A stretch of 64,000 bases of DNA from Monilinia fructicola. Taxonomy: Eukaryota; Ascomycota; Leotiomycetes; Helotiales; Sclerotiniaceae. Position numbers and translations under genes: made by a program. Within the stretch, counting starts at the first letter, position 1; the number at the start of each line of letters is the position of its first letter. Of the stretch, positions 35,242-46,977 are shown piece by piece. Where the stretch lies: contig VICG01000004.1 of assembly GCA_008692225.1 (NCBI GenBank), forward strand, positions 2,170,501 to 2,234,500, written 5' to 3'. The notes under the pieces were generated by a model. That model did no database searches. It saw nothing but the letters and a program-made list of their open reading frames with translations, and had not been told where the DNA came from.

Positions 35242-36432
35242 TTAATAACCTTGTACAACCTTGGGCGCATAGCCTTCCTCGAGATATGCGATCTCCTCTG
35301 CTGATAACTTTCCAGAACTGGCAAATTTAACAGCTTCTACTGCTTGCTCAATTCTCTCTTTGCTACTCAAGCCAATGATTGGGTTGACACTATCCTTACT
35401 GAGACACCAAGCAATAGCTATAGTTGCCATGCTGACTCCCTTTTTCTTTGCGATCTCTTCAACACGATTGATGACAGTTTTATCAACTTCACTCTCTTTG
35501 CTGCGGATCAGAGCCTTGAGCATCCTATCACTATTTTCACGAGTTGTGCCTCGGTCATTCAGAGGACGAGCAAGTGCGCCTCTAGCAATAGGACTCCAGG
35601 GAATGAGTCCGACCCCAGTGTCTCTACAGTATGGAATCATCTCTCGTTCTAAAGGTGATGGCATTAGTAATTTGCCAACCAATGGTCATGAAAAACATAC
35701 CTTCTTCACGGTAAAGCAAATTGTAATAATTTTGCATGGAAATGAACTTGTGCCATCCCTTCTTCTCCGCAATATTTTGGAGTGTTTGGAATTCCCATGC
35801 CGCCATCTACCAAATGTAAGTCCCCACTCTTAATCTTACGATGCATCATCAAACTTACACTGCTTGCACCAATATACCGAACTTTGCCACTTTCCACAAC
35901 ATCATTCAAGGCTCTCATGATTTCCTCCCTGGGGGTATCGCGATCGAGTCTGTGAATCTGCAAGACATCGATATATGTTCCCAATCGAGCCACGCTCTTG
36001 TCCACAGCATCAAGAATATGCTTTCTGCTCAAGCCAACCCGGTTGACCATCTCCCCATCATTTGTCGAAAGCGCCGAGATCAAGGGTTGTGATCCATCTT
36101 CAGCAACACCAAAATAGCATTTACTAAGAATAACAACCTTGTTTCGTGGAATTGAGTATTGCTTTAAAAGCTTTTCCGATGATCTCTTCGGATTTACCAT
36201 TGGAGTACGTATCTGCAGTGTCCCATGTGTTTAATCCAAGATCGTATGCATGTTTCAATAGCGGAAGAGCTTCATCCTCGTTGATTACCTTTCGCTGTTA
36301 ACAAATTGCTTAGCAACATGATGGTTGAACTATAGCTACCCAATCTTGCCATTCGGATGAACCGAAAGACATTGCACCAAAGATAACTTTGGATATCTTC
36401 AATCCCGATTTACCGAGTCTTGTGTATTCCAT
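35242..36432 (-). CDS. aldo-keto reductase (frame slip)
   Basis: NADPH-dependent oxidoreductase with a TIM-barrel fold. Four exons: 36,432-36,340, 36,288 (or 36,294)-35,859, 35,806-35,701 and 35,648-35,242; introns 45-52 nt; 344 residues after one correction. The start is [16 protein letters not shown]. The catalytic tetrad is visible: Asp and Tyr in [11 protein letters not shown], Lys in VVILSKC, His in LQIHRLD. Later blocks are [36 protein letters not shown] and the cofactor-binding [15 protein letters not shown]. This resembles the group that includes versiconal hemiacetal acetate reductase-like enzymes of fungal clusters, but the substrate cannot be told. At 36,166-36,169 an extra coding-strand T (GCTTTTAAAG) shifts the frame; GCTTTAAAG restores [11 protein letters not shown]. 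The first intron's acceptor is ambiguous between CAG|CGA and AAAG|GTA, both in phase. Confidence 0.9.
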
Positions 36433-37043
36433 CTTGTATCCTTTGGGGGCCAACTTATTGATTGTAAGTACCACGGTTATTGAATCAATCTAGATGTGGA
36501 GGTTCTGCGAATACTTTGAGCCACGAATATGAAATGTTCGAAGACAAGAAAGTTGAGAGAGAGAGGAGAGAGAGAAGGAGAGAGAAGGAGAGAGAAGAGA
36601 CATTCTTAACTTATCTTAAATGACTCAATGCTTAGAAATTACCTAGCTGCCAGTCATCTTACTTAGCTGCAGCCGTTGAGGTTTGCTTGTCTCCTTAGTC
36701 TTCGTTGTGGAGTTGCCCCTCATTGACCTGCCGTTCTTTACATCCGACATAAGTACAGTAGCCCTGGAGTGATGTAAACCCTTCGCGGAGCTTACCTTAC
36801 CTTGGGAAATGAAGCTAAGATAAGACTTTGATAAGCTTGGCTTAGCTCCGACCAACCGATCATCCCACCTTGCCGGACGTGAGGTGGTCCCTTGCTTTGT
36901 ACTGGCCGTTGTAATCTTATCAAGTGGCTCTACAAATAGAATATTCTTGACTCTTTTTCCGCTGCGCCTCCTATGCATTTACTCAAATCAAACTACAATA
37001 CTTCGAAAGTGCACCAAACGGCAGACCCCATACATCTTTCAAA
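36433..37043. promoter_or_regulatory. divergent promoter, AKR / ornithine cyclodeaminase-like
   Basis: About 610 bases between two divergent starts. It contains a GA-rich tract at about 36,555-36,600 on the AKR side. A 111-codon minus frame inside it has no support and is probably chance. Shared regulation is possible but not shown. Confidence 0.5.
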
Positions 37044-38610
37044 ATGCCTCTCACTGTGTTGACGGATTCGGATGTTCAACATCTTCTTCGAGACCTCACC
37101 CTCAGAGATCTGGAAGGTTTCCAGGACAAAATGAGACAAGCTCTTCATGAGTATTCTACAGGAACTCAAGATGATGATTGCTGCTCAGTACATCAGCCTA
37201 GAAGAACAGTGCTTGAGTCGAAACAGAAAAAAAACAACGCTCTTCATGCCCTCTACTTCATCTGCTGGAATTGGAATGAAAGGTATGCCATTTTTCTTGC
37301 TCACATGGTACTCAACATGTATACTAATGTTTGTAGTTGTGACCCTTCCTCAGCCTGGTTCCTTCAATGAGAGTTCAGATTCCGATTCTGTGTCTACTGG
37401 CTCTTCATCAAACAAAAATCCAACCACACCCCAGGGCTCCCTCACGCTCATGGATAAGACTGGCCTACCATTCGGCTTCATAGATGCTTCGGAAACGACA
37501 GCTTTCCGCACGGCCTTAGCTTCTTCTCTTCTTATTACACCCCGTACAAAGGTTAAGACCATTACCGCATTCGGTGCTGGCAAGCAAGCATTCTGGCATA
37601 TCCGACTCGCCCTCATACTTCGCGGTCCCACTATAAAGCAAATAAACATCATAACTCGCACTTTCTCTGATCGAGTTCGTAATTTGATGGAAGCTTTTTT
37701 CGAGATACCTACGGCTACGAAAGAACGCGAAGGTTGGAGCGATGCAAAATTCACGGTTCTGAGCCCTGCCTACGGAGAATTTGCTCGCCTTGAAAAAGAT
37801 TATATTCGAGCCTCAGATATTATCTTCTGCACAACCCCGTCTACCTCGCCTCTATTTGCCCACTCTATATTGACCAACACAGAAGGCCGACGAAAGGGGC
37901 GCCTCATTGTCGCCATAGGCAGTTATAAACCTGATATGATAGAAATACCTATCGAAGTCATAGCGCAAGCGATCAAAACCCATGGCAGTGGGCATCATTT
38001 TCACAAACATGCGGAAGAAGGCAGGGTAATAGTAGTCGATACGATAGACGGGTGTAAACATGAAGCAGGTGAGATAATCCAAGGCAACGTTTCGGCGAAG
38101 AACCTGGTTGAATTAGGAGAACTGGTCATGCTATCCCACGGAAGTGACCCTCTCAATCACTCATCTGCTATCGATGATTCAGATGAATCTCCACGCATCT
38201 CACTTGACCTCTTAAATTTGAAGTTGAATGAGAACGAAGACGAAAACAATAGCGCAACACCAACACCCGCCTCCCCACCTCTACCCCGTAGCATGTCCGG
38301 CGTATACAACTCTGAGCACTCCATTTCTCCTTCTTCCTCCCGCCCCTCATCTCGTGGCTCATCTTTCTTCCGCAAGCCCAAATCTAGAACGGGGTCCATA
38401 AGCACAAGTACCACTGGCTCAAGCGGTACATTAGGAATGTTGGGAAAGGAAATACAGACGGAAAAAGAAGATGGCATGAGTAGATGGCTAAGAAATGGCA
38501 ATGTTATTTATAAGAGTGTGGGGATGGGGCTGATGGATTTGGTCATGGGGGCCGAATTGGTTCGGTTGGCGAGGGAAAGGGGGGTAGGTGTTGAGGTGGA
38601 GGGGTTTTGA
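37044..38610 (+). CDS. ornithine cyclodeaminase / mu-crystallin family protein
   Basis: NAD(P)-binding family that includes ornithine cyclodeaminase, ketimine reductase and fungal PrnX-like proteins; the actual reaction here is unknown. Two exons, 37,044-37,282 and 37,337-38,610, 503 residues after one correction. The N-terminus starts MPLTVLTDSDVQHLLRDL. Family blocks are TTLFMPSTSS, then across the intron GIGMK|VVTLPQP. GLPFGFIDASETTAFRTALA and the Rossmann loop ITAFGAGKQAFWHIRLAL follow. GNVIYKSVGMGLMDLV sits at the C-terminus. Between about 38,160 and 38,450 a Ser/Pro/Asn-rich disordered segment of ~95 residues is inserted in the last part of the domain. An A8 run at 37,227-37,234 has one base too many (A7 restores SKQKKTTLFMP). 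Confidence 0.9.
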
Positions 38611-38907
38611 GGCAGGGTGGTTCCCAACGTTACAGGATAGAATGGGATGGACGGGATGGAAACACTGACGAACTGAAGCACTGGAAAACTGGAGCTAAAA
38701 AAGAAGTCAGATCTAGGACGAGATACCTTATTGCAGAGGTGACTTAAGATAGATACCACGGGAATTTTGGCAGCGGAAAACAATAAGCATTTGGATACTC
38801 TACCACGCACACAAACATTTTGAGATCGTCCCTAATAAAGCCATGCCAGCGTGTGACGCGGATTAATAATTAAAAACGATCTCCTCGCTTTCATAATTCA
38901 AAATCGC

Positions 38908-38945
<38 letters not shown>

Positions 38946-39699
38946 TTCAACCCAACTTCTTCATATTATATACGTCCATAACCTCCCTACCTGCCCACCT
39001 GATCTATCCATAGTGTACGAATAAATTACTTATTCTTACAATATCTCGAAGCGTACTAAGCACGTATCGATATACCGAATCAGCTTTGATAAATAGGTAC
39101 CTAGGTAGGTAGGTAGGTACCCAGGAAGGATCATTTATGTATGCCCCGGTGACGTTATGAATTCTTACTACCACTCACTCACCCCCTCACCCCCTCACTC
39201 ACTCACTGACTGACTGATTGATACATCTTTCCACAGGTAGTAAGTAACAATAGAGCTTTCAAACAGAAACCCCCCCCCCTTCACCTTCACCTTTGTCACC
39301 TGCACCTTTAAACAATTCAAACATCAAATCTGGACATTTCGTTGATATGATTTCAAGCTTCTGCGTCGTCTACCTCCAAGGTTTATCTAGTCCCCCTTAT
39401 CCACGGGTATTCGTCTAAGAGAACGAGGAGGCGCCATAAACACACACACACACACACTCTCTCTCTCTCTCTCTTTCTCTACTATTTCCGCAACCTATCT
39501 GATCCAATCTCCTCCGATTCTACCTTCGACCCCCAACTCCTAAACACAAATTCTTGAATTTAGATTTAACTTTAGTAACTTTAGCAGAAACCCGCCTATC
39601 CTGTCACCCAAACTCCTGTTGCTTTCTTTTCCTTGCATCGTACAGTATTTAACATGTATGCGCGTGTGTATTCAAAAAGCCTTAGTTTCCCATTTCCGA
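38611..39699. other. intergenic between convergent OCD-like and carbonic anhydrase genes
   Basis: Shared 3' region with many simple repeats: (CT)n at 38,912-38,942, AGGT repeats at about 39,092-39,120, ACTC repeats near 39,175-39,215 and CA/CT repeats at about 39,440-39,478. No gene seen. Confidence 0.6.
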
Positions 39700-40641
39700 T
39701 CACGCGGTACTCAGCGTCGCGCCCTCCTTTCCAAAAACTAACATTCCATGTGCACCCTTGACCAAATCCACTTCCTTTCCCACCCCATCAGTCCCGAAAG
39801 TCTCCTCTTCCTCGTTACAATTTCCCACGCCCAAATCTCGGATCTTTCCACATGCAATATCATAGACGACACCATGGACCTTTAATCCCCTATCCCGAAT
39901 CGCTTCCTCAACAACCACGTTGCCCATCAGTACCTCAACCCCCTTTTGCGACATTAATCTCCGCGAGCCTGACCGCCCGCGCGGAATCCTCTTTAATCGC
40001 CTTCAACTCCTTTTCATGCGATTTACTCAATGCTTTGAGAGGCGCAAGCCACGTATCCAACACCCCACCAACCCTGGATCCTCCAAGCGCGGCCGCGGCA
40101 CCACCGCAACATGTATGACCGCATAAAACGATATGCGCTACTTTCAAGTGCGCAACGGCGTATTCGATGACGGCTGAGGAGTTTATGTCAGTCGGCGAAA
40201 CAATGTTGGCGATATTTCGGTGTACGAAGACGTCGCCGGGTTGGAGACCGAGGACGGTGGTTTCCGGGACGCGGGAATCGGAGCAGCCGAGCCAGACTGG
40301 GTGATGGATTAGTTTTGTGATTGAGGAGGGGGAAAGGTGTGTTTTGAGGGGTCATGTGAGTTATGAGAGGGAAACGGGAAGACTTACGGATAGTAGGACT
40401 TTGGCCTTGGGCCATTGTCGGGAAGAACTTTGGGTTTTGATGGCTTTTATAGCCTGCCCATGCGGCGTTGGAGCTCAAGGCATAGTCAAAGGGGGTTTCT
40501 GGTGTAATTGTTAGTATTTACGTCATGATATCTTATTCGTTGACATGGTTTTCTCTGATTGATTTCCGGTGTAGTAAGAGGAGATAATAGGTGGTGGTAG
40601 AGCAAGAGGGGAGGAGGGGGGAATTCCTCACCAGAGCCCAT
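39700..40641 (-). CDS. beta-carbonic anhydrase
   Basis: Zinc enzyme interconverting CO2 and bicarbonate; fungi need it for growth in air. Three exons: 40,641-40,632 (only 10 nt, ATGGGCTCTG), 40,498-40,388 and 40,296-39,700, 238 residues after one correction. The first intron has GTGAGG and a perfect TACTAAC branch site. Zinc ligands and catalytic dyad are in LGCSDSR (Cys, Asp, Arg) and CGHTCCGG (His and Cys). Other family blocks are [31 protein letters not shown] and [12 protein letters not shown]. There is no targeting peptide, so it is probably cytosolic. A G5 run on the coding strand (39,939-39,943) has one base too many: GCAAAAGGGGTTGAG would give INVAKGVEVL, while the sequence as given ends in TGA. 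Confidence 0.93.
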
Positions 40642-43417
40642 TATGATTCTTTTCGTAGTTTAGAACTTCACACTTTCAATTTGATTTCTTTCTTTCTTTC
40701 TTACTTTCTCTTCTTTCTGTCTTTCTTTCCGTTCTTTCTTTTTCCTATTATCGAGACTTGCTCGTTCTTTTATAGTTCACTATCGTAGTCGTAGTAATCG
40801 TCAATACCGTACTAGATACAATAGGTATCCAGAATAGGAGGTAGGGAGGTAGGGAGGTATGTAGATATCCGCAAGAATCAGTCTGATTAATTGCGCAAGT
40901 ATTCCGCCGGTAGATGAGGTGTGTAGTAGGTATGTAGGTATGTAGGTATGTAGGTATGTAGGTATGTACAGCGTAGGTATGTAGGGGTTTGTCGGTAGGT
41001 AGGTAAAGGTTGGAGATCGATAGATGAATTGAAAATCAATTACGGAGACGTCGAGGTATGAGTAATTTGCAACGGAACGGAACCTTTCCAGAAAATGTTG
41101 AGGGTCGAAAAATTGGTAGTTGGTGAGGTAAATGCGGATTCAGATGATCAGATTGGAGAAATTGGTGGAACAAAATTGGAACTTGACTAAAACTGGATCC
41201 GACTAAACAAGGGAACCAGGGTTCTGACCTGCACGATAAGAGGATTAGGATTCGATAAGCAGAATTAAGTGTAAATTTATAAATATTGTAACCAATTGGA
41301 ATTACTCAATTGATTTTAGGGAAAGTTTGTGGAGAGCTGGAGATGAATGGATGGGATGGATGGATGGAATTTGGTATTTTATTGAAGGGGGAATAATATG
41401 TATATAAGTAACAAATAATAAAGGATGACGGTGATGGTGATGGTGATGGTGATGAGGTTGGTGATGATAATGATAATGATGATGACGATGACGATGACGA
41501 TGATAATAATGAATGAGTATATGAATCTTCTTATACTAGATAATAATAACAAGTACTAGATACAAGTGGATGGATAAATATATAGATAATGATATATTAT
41601 GCTATATTAGATATATAGTATAGATAAGACATATTATACAATATTGAAGTATCCGTATCTAGGTAGTGTTACTATAATAGATATCCATGGATATAGTATA
41701 TTATATTTATCATCTTATCTTTTGTTATATTTTATAGCATCTTCTTATAATATCTAATAATAGCATTGACGAGGCATTTATTCTACATCAAACAAGAGAA
41801 AGTTGACGAGAAAATATAATAAATAAAGAGAAGAATAAATCGATAGATTGTCCATCGGAGTTAATTAATTAACATGACCTGGAATCCAATAAATCTCCAA
41901 AGATAAGACAAAACCGTACACCACATACTACCTAGTCACAATACATGTTTCCCATATTCGTCGATGCGACATTCAGATCATTCCCAAAAGCAGATTGTCT
42001 GCGTTTCCTGGGTATCAGAAATCTGGAACAGATCGGATCTCTCCGAGTTGAACTTGTACGGTAGGTAGGTAGTACCACTCGTTTCCATTTCATTTTGTAC
42101 TCCCTCAGATCGTCGGATGTGCTCCAAACAAGATTAGACTGTTCAGCCCACTTCTCTGCTATCCCACTTCTCGAAATATCTTCCTTTCCTTCCCCTCCCT
42201 TCCCTCCCTCCCCTTTCCTTCCTTCCCTTCCGCCAACCGCCTCTCCCATCTCCAGCATCGCGCTCGCTCTCGTATCTATCCTGCTCGATTCCCATCCATA
42301 ATTCCCATTCTCATAACAAACCCCAGTGTGTGCCGCCACTCCCGAGACATTTCCATACCAGTACCAGACGTATACCTGGGTAGGTACAGATTTCAATTTC
42401 CAACAGTGTACCTACCCCGTCTATCCAAACGCACAAGATCAAGCATCGTCATCATATAGCGAGTGAGTGGGTGACATACACCTCCCAAGAGTCAAGACCA
42501 GCCTCCCTCCCCCCTTCAAACACCCCAACGACGACATCTCGAACTTCTCAGGGGATACAGCCAGAGAATGCCCCAATTTCAATTTCCCGATCCGTGACCG
42601 AACGGATCCAAAAATCCATGTATTTCATTCCAAGTCCAGATTTCAGAGGCAAGATGATACCCTCCCTATCAAGATATGATTTCACACCTCTAAAATCCCG
42701 ATTGTCCCGACAACCCCGACTGCCGTGGCTATCAGTGTATCACGCAGAAGGCTTGGTATGCTTTCCCCAAGCCTCCCCCAAGCCTCCCCAAGAAAATTCA
42801 AAACCCATTTTCTTCGGCCTTTCTTTTTCATCAACTTGGCTGGCGTTGAAATAATGCAATGCAAAACTTATGCGAGATTGTCCCGGCCGATCAATTGGCA
42901 GTATTGGAAGTGACTTGTGATAAGTTTGTTGATAAGTTGAGTTTGGATCAGGATCGATCTTGCAAATGTTGTTTGAACATTGGTGCGCATGTCATAATTT
43001 CTTAAACGTGGTATCAGACTCTGCTTTGATTCGGGCCTCTTGGACAGTTGTGAAATTTGTATCACCCTTTGATTATTGAACACGGACGGCAAGCACTTTG
43101 ACTGGAGAGTTTTAGAGTCAATCACAAATACTTTTTGCATTCTGGGCCCACTCCCTGTTGGAGAAGTGCAGAGTTTTTTTTTTTACTTGCTAGAGGAAAG
43201 AGGAATCCCAAATACAACATTAGTAAAACAAGGAAGGATCACCAACGGCATTTTAAGGGCACAGATTGTTGGAACTAAATCAAAAGTCAGATAAATTATG
43301 GTATCATACAGCCTTTCATATTTTGATTTCTTAAGCTGCTTGCCTAGCTAAGTGTCCCTGCCATGCCATAATATCATAAAAAAAACGCCGTATTAAAAAG
43401 TCACTACATGATCATAT
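40642..43417. other. intergenic, microsatellite-rich
   Basis: About 2.8 kb upstream of carbonic anhydrase and downstream of eL8. CTTT repeats lie at about 40,685-40,740, GTAGGTAT repeats at about 40,925-40,975, GATGGT/GATGAC repeats at about 41,427-41,510 and an AT-rich part at 41,560-41,850. A 154-codon minus frame at 41,932-42,396 contains Gly/Glu/Lys repeats from a CTTC-rich tract and is not convincing. Confidence 0.5.
41425..41515. repeat. trinucleotide/hexanucleotide repeat (GATGGT, GATGAC)
   Basis: Runs of GATGGT and then GATGAC/GATAAT units; non-coding in context. Confidence 0.9.
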
Positions 43418-44496
43418 TTAGATCTTGATAGCGCTCTCAATGGCCTTGCGCTTCTTCTCAGTGCGGGCGTTGGCCTTGGCACCCATGATACCACCACCCC
43501 AGTGTCTGGTAGCGTTGTCATCGTGTCCCTCCTTGATGGCCTGAACCAATTTGGACAACTCAGTCTTGTCCTCGGAACGAACCTCGGTAAGGGCGAGAAC
43601 AGCAGCGGTCTTCTTGTGGACGACCGTGCCGAGTCTGGCCTTACCCTTGATGATAGCGTAAGGAACACCCATCTTCTTGCACAAAGCTGGAAGGAAGATA
43701 ACCAACTCAATTGGGTCAACATCGTTAGGGATGAGAACCAAAGAAGCCTTCTTGGCTTCAATCAAACCAACAACGTGGTTGAGACCGTACTTGACGGCGT
43801 ATGGCTTCTTGCTAACATCTTCCTTCTTCTTTCCCTCCTTGATGGCGGTAGCCTCCTTCAAGAGACGTTCCTTCTTCTCGGCCTTGGACTCTGGACGGTA
43901 CTTGTTGAGGAGCTTAAGGGCTTGGGCGGCAGTGTTACGGTCAAGAACGTGTTGGAATTGAGCGATAGCAGGTGGGACCTTCAATCTCAAGTTGAGGATC
44001 TTCTTTTGGCGTTGAAGACGGACATACTCGGGCCACTTCACCATACGGGAAAGGTTTCTTCTGGGTTGGATGTCTTGACCGATACCGAAGTTACGGGTAC
44101 GCTTCTCGATGAGAGGGTTCTTATTTTCATTAGCATGGGGAGAGATGTCAGATAGGGATGAATCCCACGTACCTTGGCTGCCTTCTTTGATCCCGCACCA
44201 GCTTTGGACTGGGGGAATGGGGCTGGCGCCGCCTTCTTTCCGGACTTTGGAGGCTGTCATTGAGAAAAGTAGACATCAGCGAATGTTCACCAAGTGTCTT
44301 CTTTGAACTCTAAAGAGACCATACTGGTATTTCTACACAGATATAGCTCAAGCCAAATCAAAACCAAAAAACCTCGAAAGGTGATTCGATTGAAAATTGC
44401 ATCTCGACGTGCGATTGCTCGTAGAGGTACGAGTGCGGATGGCGAGTCGTAATTATTCCATTAAAACAGATTCAAAAACAATTAATAGCTTACCAT
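43418..44496 (-). CDS. RPL8: 60S ribosomal protein eL8 (L8/L7Ae family)
   Basis: Large-subunit ribosomal protein. Three exons: 44,496-44,494 (the ATG codon alone), 44,253-44,173 and 44,119-43,418; introns of 240 and 53 nt; 261 residues, the usual length. The N-terminus [20 protein letters not shown] is basic. Downstream blocks include [30 protein letters not shown] and the L7Ae RNA-binding core with [40 protein letters not shown] and LGTVVHKKT. The frame is intact. An ATG-only first exon followed by a long first intron is a frequent design in fungal ribosomal protein genes. It is divergent from NCS6 across 317 bases. The symbol follows yeast naming (RPL8A/B). Confidence 0.97.
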
Positions 44497-44813
44497 GTTG
44501 ATCGATGTCGAAGCGGCGAAATTTGTCGATTCGTAGTTGTCGTCGAGAGGAATAGTATCAAAAGGAAAAGGATTTGCGATTTTTGAGAATTTGTTGACTG
44601 TGGGCGCTAGGGCATCAAAATCTTGGCACGCTAGGCTCAAACCGTACATGATCACGTGAACGCATGGCAGTTTGACAATTGAGCAAACTTCAACCCAGTA
44701 ATTTTGATGATAGATAATTAATTCCCCGCGATGCTTTGAGAATTTGTGTACGGAGTAGATGAACCAACCGACTTCTGCGACACGGTTTGTCTTTTCCACA
44801 ACTATTTTCCAAG
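44497..44813. promoter_or_regulatory. bidirectional promoter eL8 / NCS6
   Basis: Only 317 bases separate the two divergent start codons, so both 5' leaders and core promoters must fit here. I could not assign specific factor sites. Confidence 0.6.
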
Positions 44814-46107
44814 ATGGCGCCAGCACCATGTGCTATTTGCAAAAGCGCAAGAGCCTTAATCATTCGACCCAAAAACCATCACAAACTCTGTAAAGCATGT
44901 TTTATCGCCATCTTCGAAGCCGAGATTCATCATACCATCACCTCGACATCTCTCTTTTCGCCCGGCGACAAGATAGCCATCGGCGCATCGGGAGGAAAAG
45001 ACTCGACGGTCCTCGCGTCCGTGCTGAAAACGCTCAACGAAAGGTACAATTATGGGCTCGAACTCGTTCTGCTGAGTATCGACGAAGGAATCAAAGGGTA
45101 TCGCGATGACTCGCTCGAAACCGTCAAGCGCAATGCGGTGCAATACGAAATGCCCCTCAAGATCGTGGGATACGACGAGTTGTATGGATGGACCATGGAC
45201 CAAGTCGTCGAGACGATAGGCAAGAAGGGGAACTGTACGTACTGTGGCGTCTTTCGCAGACAGGCTCTGGATCGAGGGGCGAAGATGCTAGGCATCAAGC
45301 ATGTGGTTACGGGCCACAACGCCGACGACGTCGCCGAGACGATCCTGATGAATCTGTTGCGCGGAGACTTGCCCCGGTTGGCAAGAAGCACGAGTATTGT
45401 CACCGGTGACGAATCGAGCGATGTGAGGAGGAGCAAACCGCTGAAGTATGCGTATGAGAAGGAAATCGTGCTGTATGCACATCATAAGAAGTTGGATTAT
45501 TTCAGTACCGAATGTCTATACAGTCCCGAGGCTTTCAGAGGCAGCGCACGCAGTCTGATAAAAAATCTAGAGAGGGTGCGACCCAGTGCGATTCTGGATG
45601 TCGTGCGCAGCGGAGAAGATATGGCCAAGTTGGTACCAGCAGAAGTTACCGGGATAAGTCACTGCAAGAGCCAGAAAGTCTCATTGGCAGCTACGAATGA
45701 TGAGGAAGAGGGCAATGGGAGGCTGTGGAACTAATGGAAGATCAAGTGGAGGGGAGATGGCAGATATGGAAAAGAAACTCCAGGAAGACGAAGAAGCCTC
45801 GGGAAGAGAAATCGATGTCGCATCTATCGCATCAAATACTACCAACGGTCAACGTCATGATAGAATAGACAAATCCGAGGCTCGCAAAGGAGCCAAGAAA
45901 GATGGACGTAAACTCACAAAACAAACGCTTGGAACGTGCAAGAGGTGTGGATATATGTCCAGTCAAGAGATTTGCAAAGCATGTGTTTTATTAGAGGGAT
46001 TGAATAAGAATCGCCCAAAGATGGAGATAGAGGTAGATGTAGAGGATGAAGAAGAGAGCTCAACACTGAGGCGGAGAATGGAGGGTCTCGCTTTGGCTGC
46101 CGGATAG
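44814..46107 (+). CDS. NCS6: cytoplasmic tRNA 2-thiolation protein 1 (frame slip)
   Basis: With its partner NCS2 it thiolates the wobble uridine of tRNA-Lys, -Glu and -Gln in the cytosol, using sulfur from URM1. Single exon, 430 residues after one correction. The N-terminal zinc ribbon is [10 protein letters not shown]...HHKLCKACF. The PP-loop ATP site is [13 protein letters not shown] at about residue 58. [13 protein letters not shown] and [20 protein letters not shown] follow, and then the C-terminal zinc ribbon [20 protein letters not shown]. An extra G in GGG at 45,717-45,719 ends the upstream frame (RLWN stop) and separates this zinc ribbon from the body. With GG the frame continues EEEGNGGCGTNG. 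The ~75-residue acidic linker before the C-terminal ribbon is longer than in yeast, by memory of the family. Confidence 0.95.
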
Positions 46108-46210
46108 GTCACATATATCATCATATTACAATGCCAAAGGATACCCAAGACTCATTGTTGTTTATAGTGAACCTCGAGTACTGTTATGAGTGCAGTCTGA
46201 AACTTGCAAT

Positions 46211-46977
46211 ATGAGTACCACAGCGAATTCTCGCCCATCCGCCGCGTTCCAATATATCTCAAAATCACCCATGCGTGCGTAATTTATAACTTTCGATCTC
46301 CCTGCCACCATCACGCATCGAAAATCTGCCAGTTCTCAACAACAACAACAACAACACGAACAATCAAATCTTCTCCTGCCACAAGACCAACCAGCATACC
46401 AAAATTTTACTCCCACTTCTACTCCCCCCTCTACCCCCTCCCAGAACCACCACCACCCTGTCCTCCCCAACCGACCACCCCCTTTCCACCGATCTCCATT
46501 CACCCAACAGTGGGTATTACAAATCCGTAAGCATGATTTCGAGAAACATTAAAACTGAACAGTTTCGAACTTATACAACTTCATGAGAAAACAAACCATG
46601 CTGTTCAAGTATTGATATCTTTTAGATAGAAGATCACACGGTATTATAGAGTTTTTAGAATCATGGCATCCACTGTTGACCGCAGGGAGGAGAAAACTGA
46701 GATGTTGATTGCCGCAAGGAAGAGACAAATTGGGGATGAGGAGGATGGATAGGGTGCGCGGGTTTGTTCAGGAGATTCACGCGGTCCGTGACAAGTTGGC
46801 GGTATGTAGTTTAATTTTATCGGGAGGAGAGGAGGGAGAAGAGAGAAGACGGCAGGGGAGAGGGGAGAATTAAGAGGAGAGACGGCTAATGAATAATATA
46901 AATACACTGAATTCCCCGAGCTTACGCTCACACAGCTTAGGGTGGAGGTATGGAAGTTTTATGCTATAGAGCGCTGA
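46211..46977 (+). CDS. small unknown protein, multi-exon, low-certainty model
   Basis: No family recognised. Exon 1 (46,211-46,278) starts MSTTANSRPSAAFQYISKSP. A clean 54-nt intron (46,279-46,332) leads into exon 2 with a short poly-Gln run and Pro/His-rich sequence ending near FTQQWVLQIR, with a donor at 46,527 (GTAAGC). A third exon, from about 46,626 or 46,659 to 46,801, reads TVDRREEKTEMLIAARKRQ and, after one base, MDRVRGFVQEIHAVRDKLA. A 134-nt intron then leads to LRVEVWKFYAIER and a stop at 46,975-46,977. The C-terminal half looks like a charged helical segment. One extra G near 46,744-46,747 and an uncertain junction near 46,660 break the frame. Splice signals and the coherent last exon favour a real gene lying 104 bases after NCS6. 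Confidence 0.45.

Noticed and set aside
41932..42396. 154-codon minus-strand frame
   Set aside because: Its middle is Gly/Lys/Glu repeat from a CTTCC-rich tract and the flanks show no recognisable pattern.
43502..44155. 217-codon plus-strand frame
   Set aside because: Antisense shadow of eL8, whose biased codon use leaves the opposite strand open.
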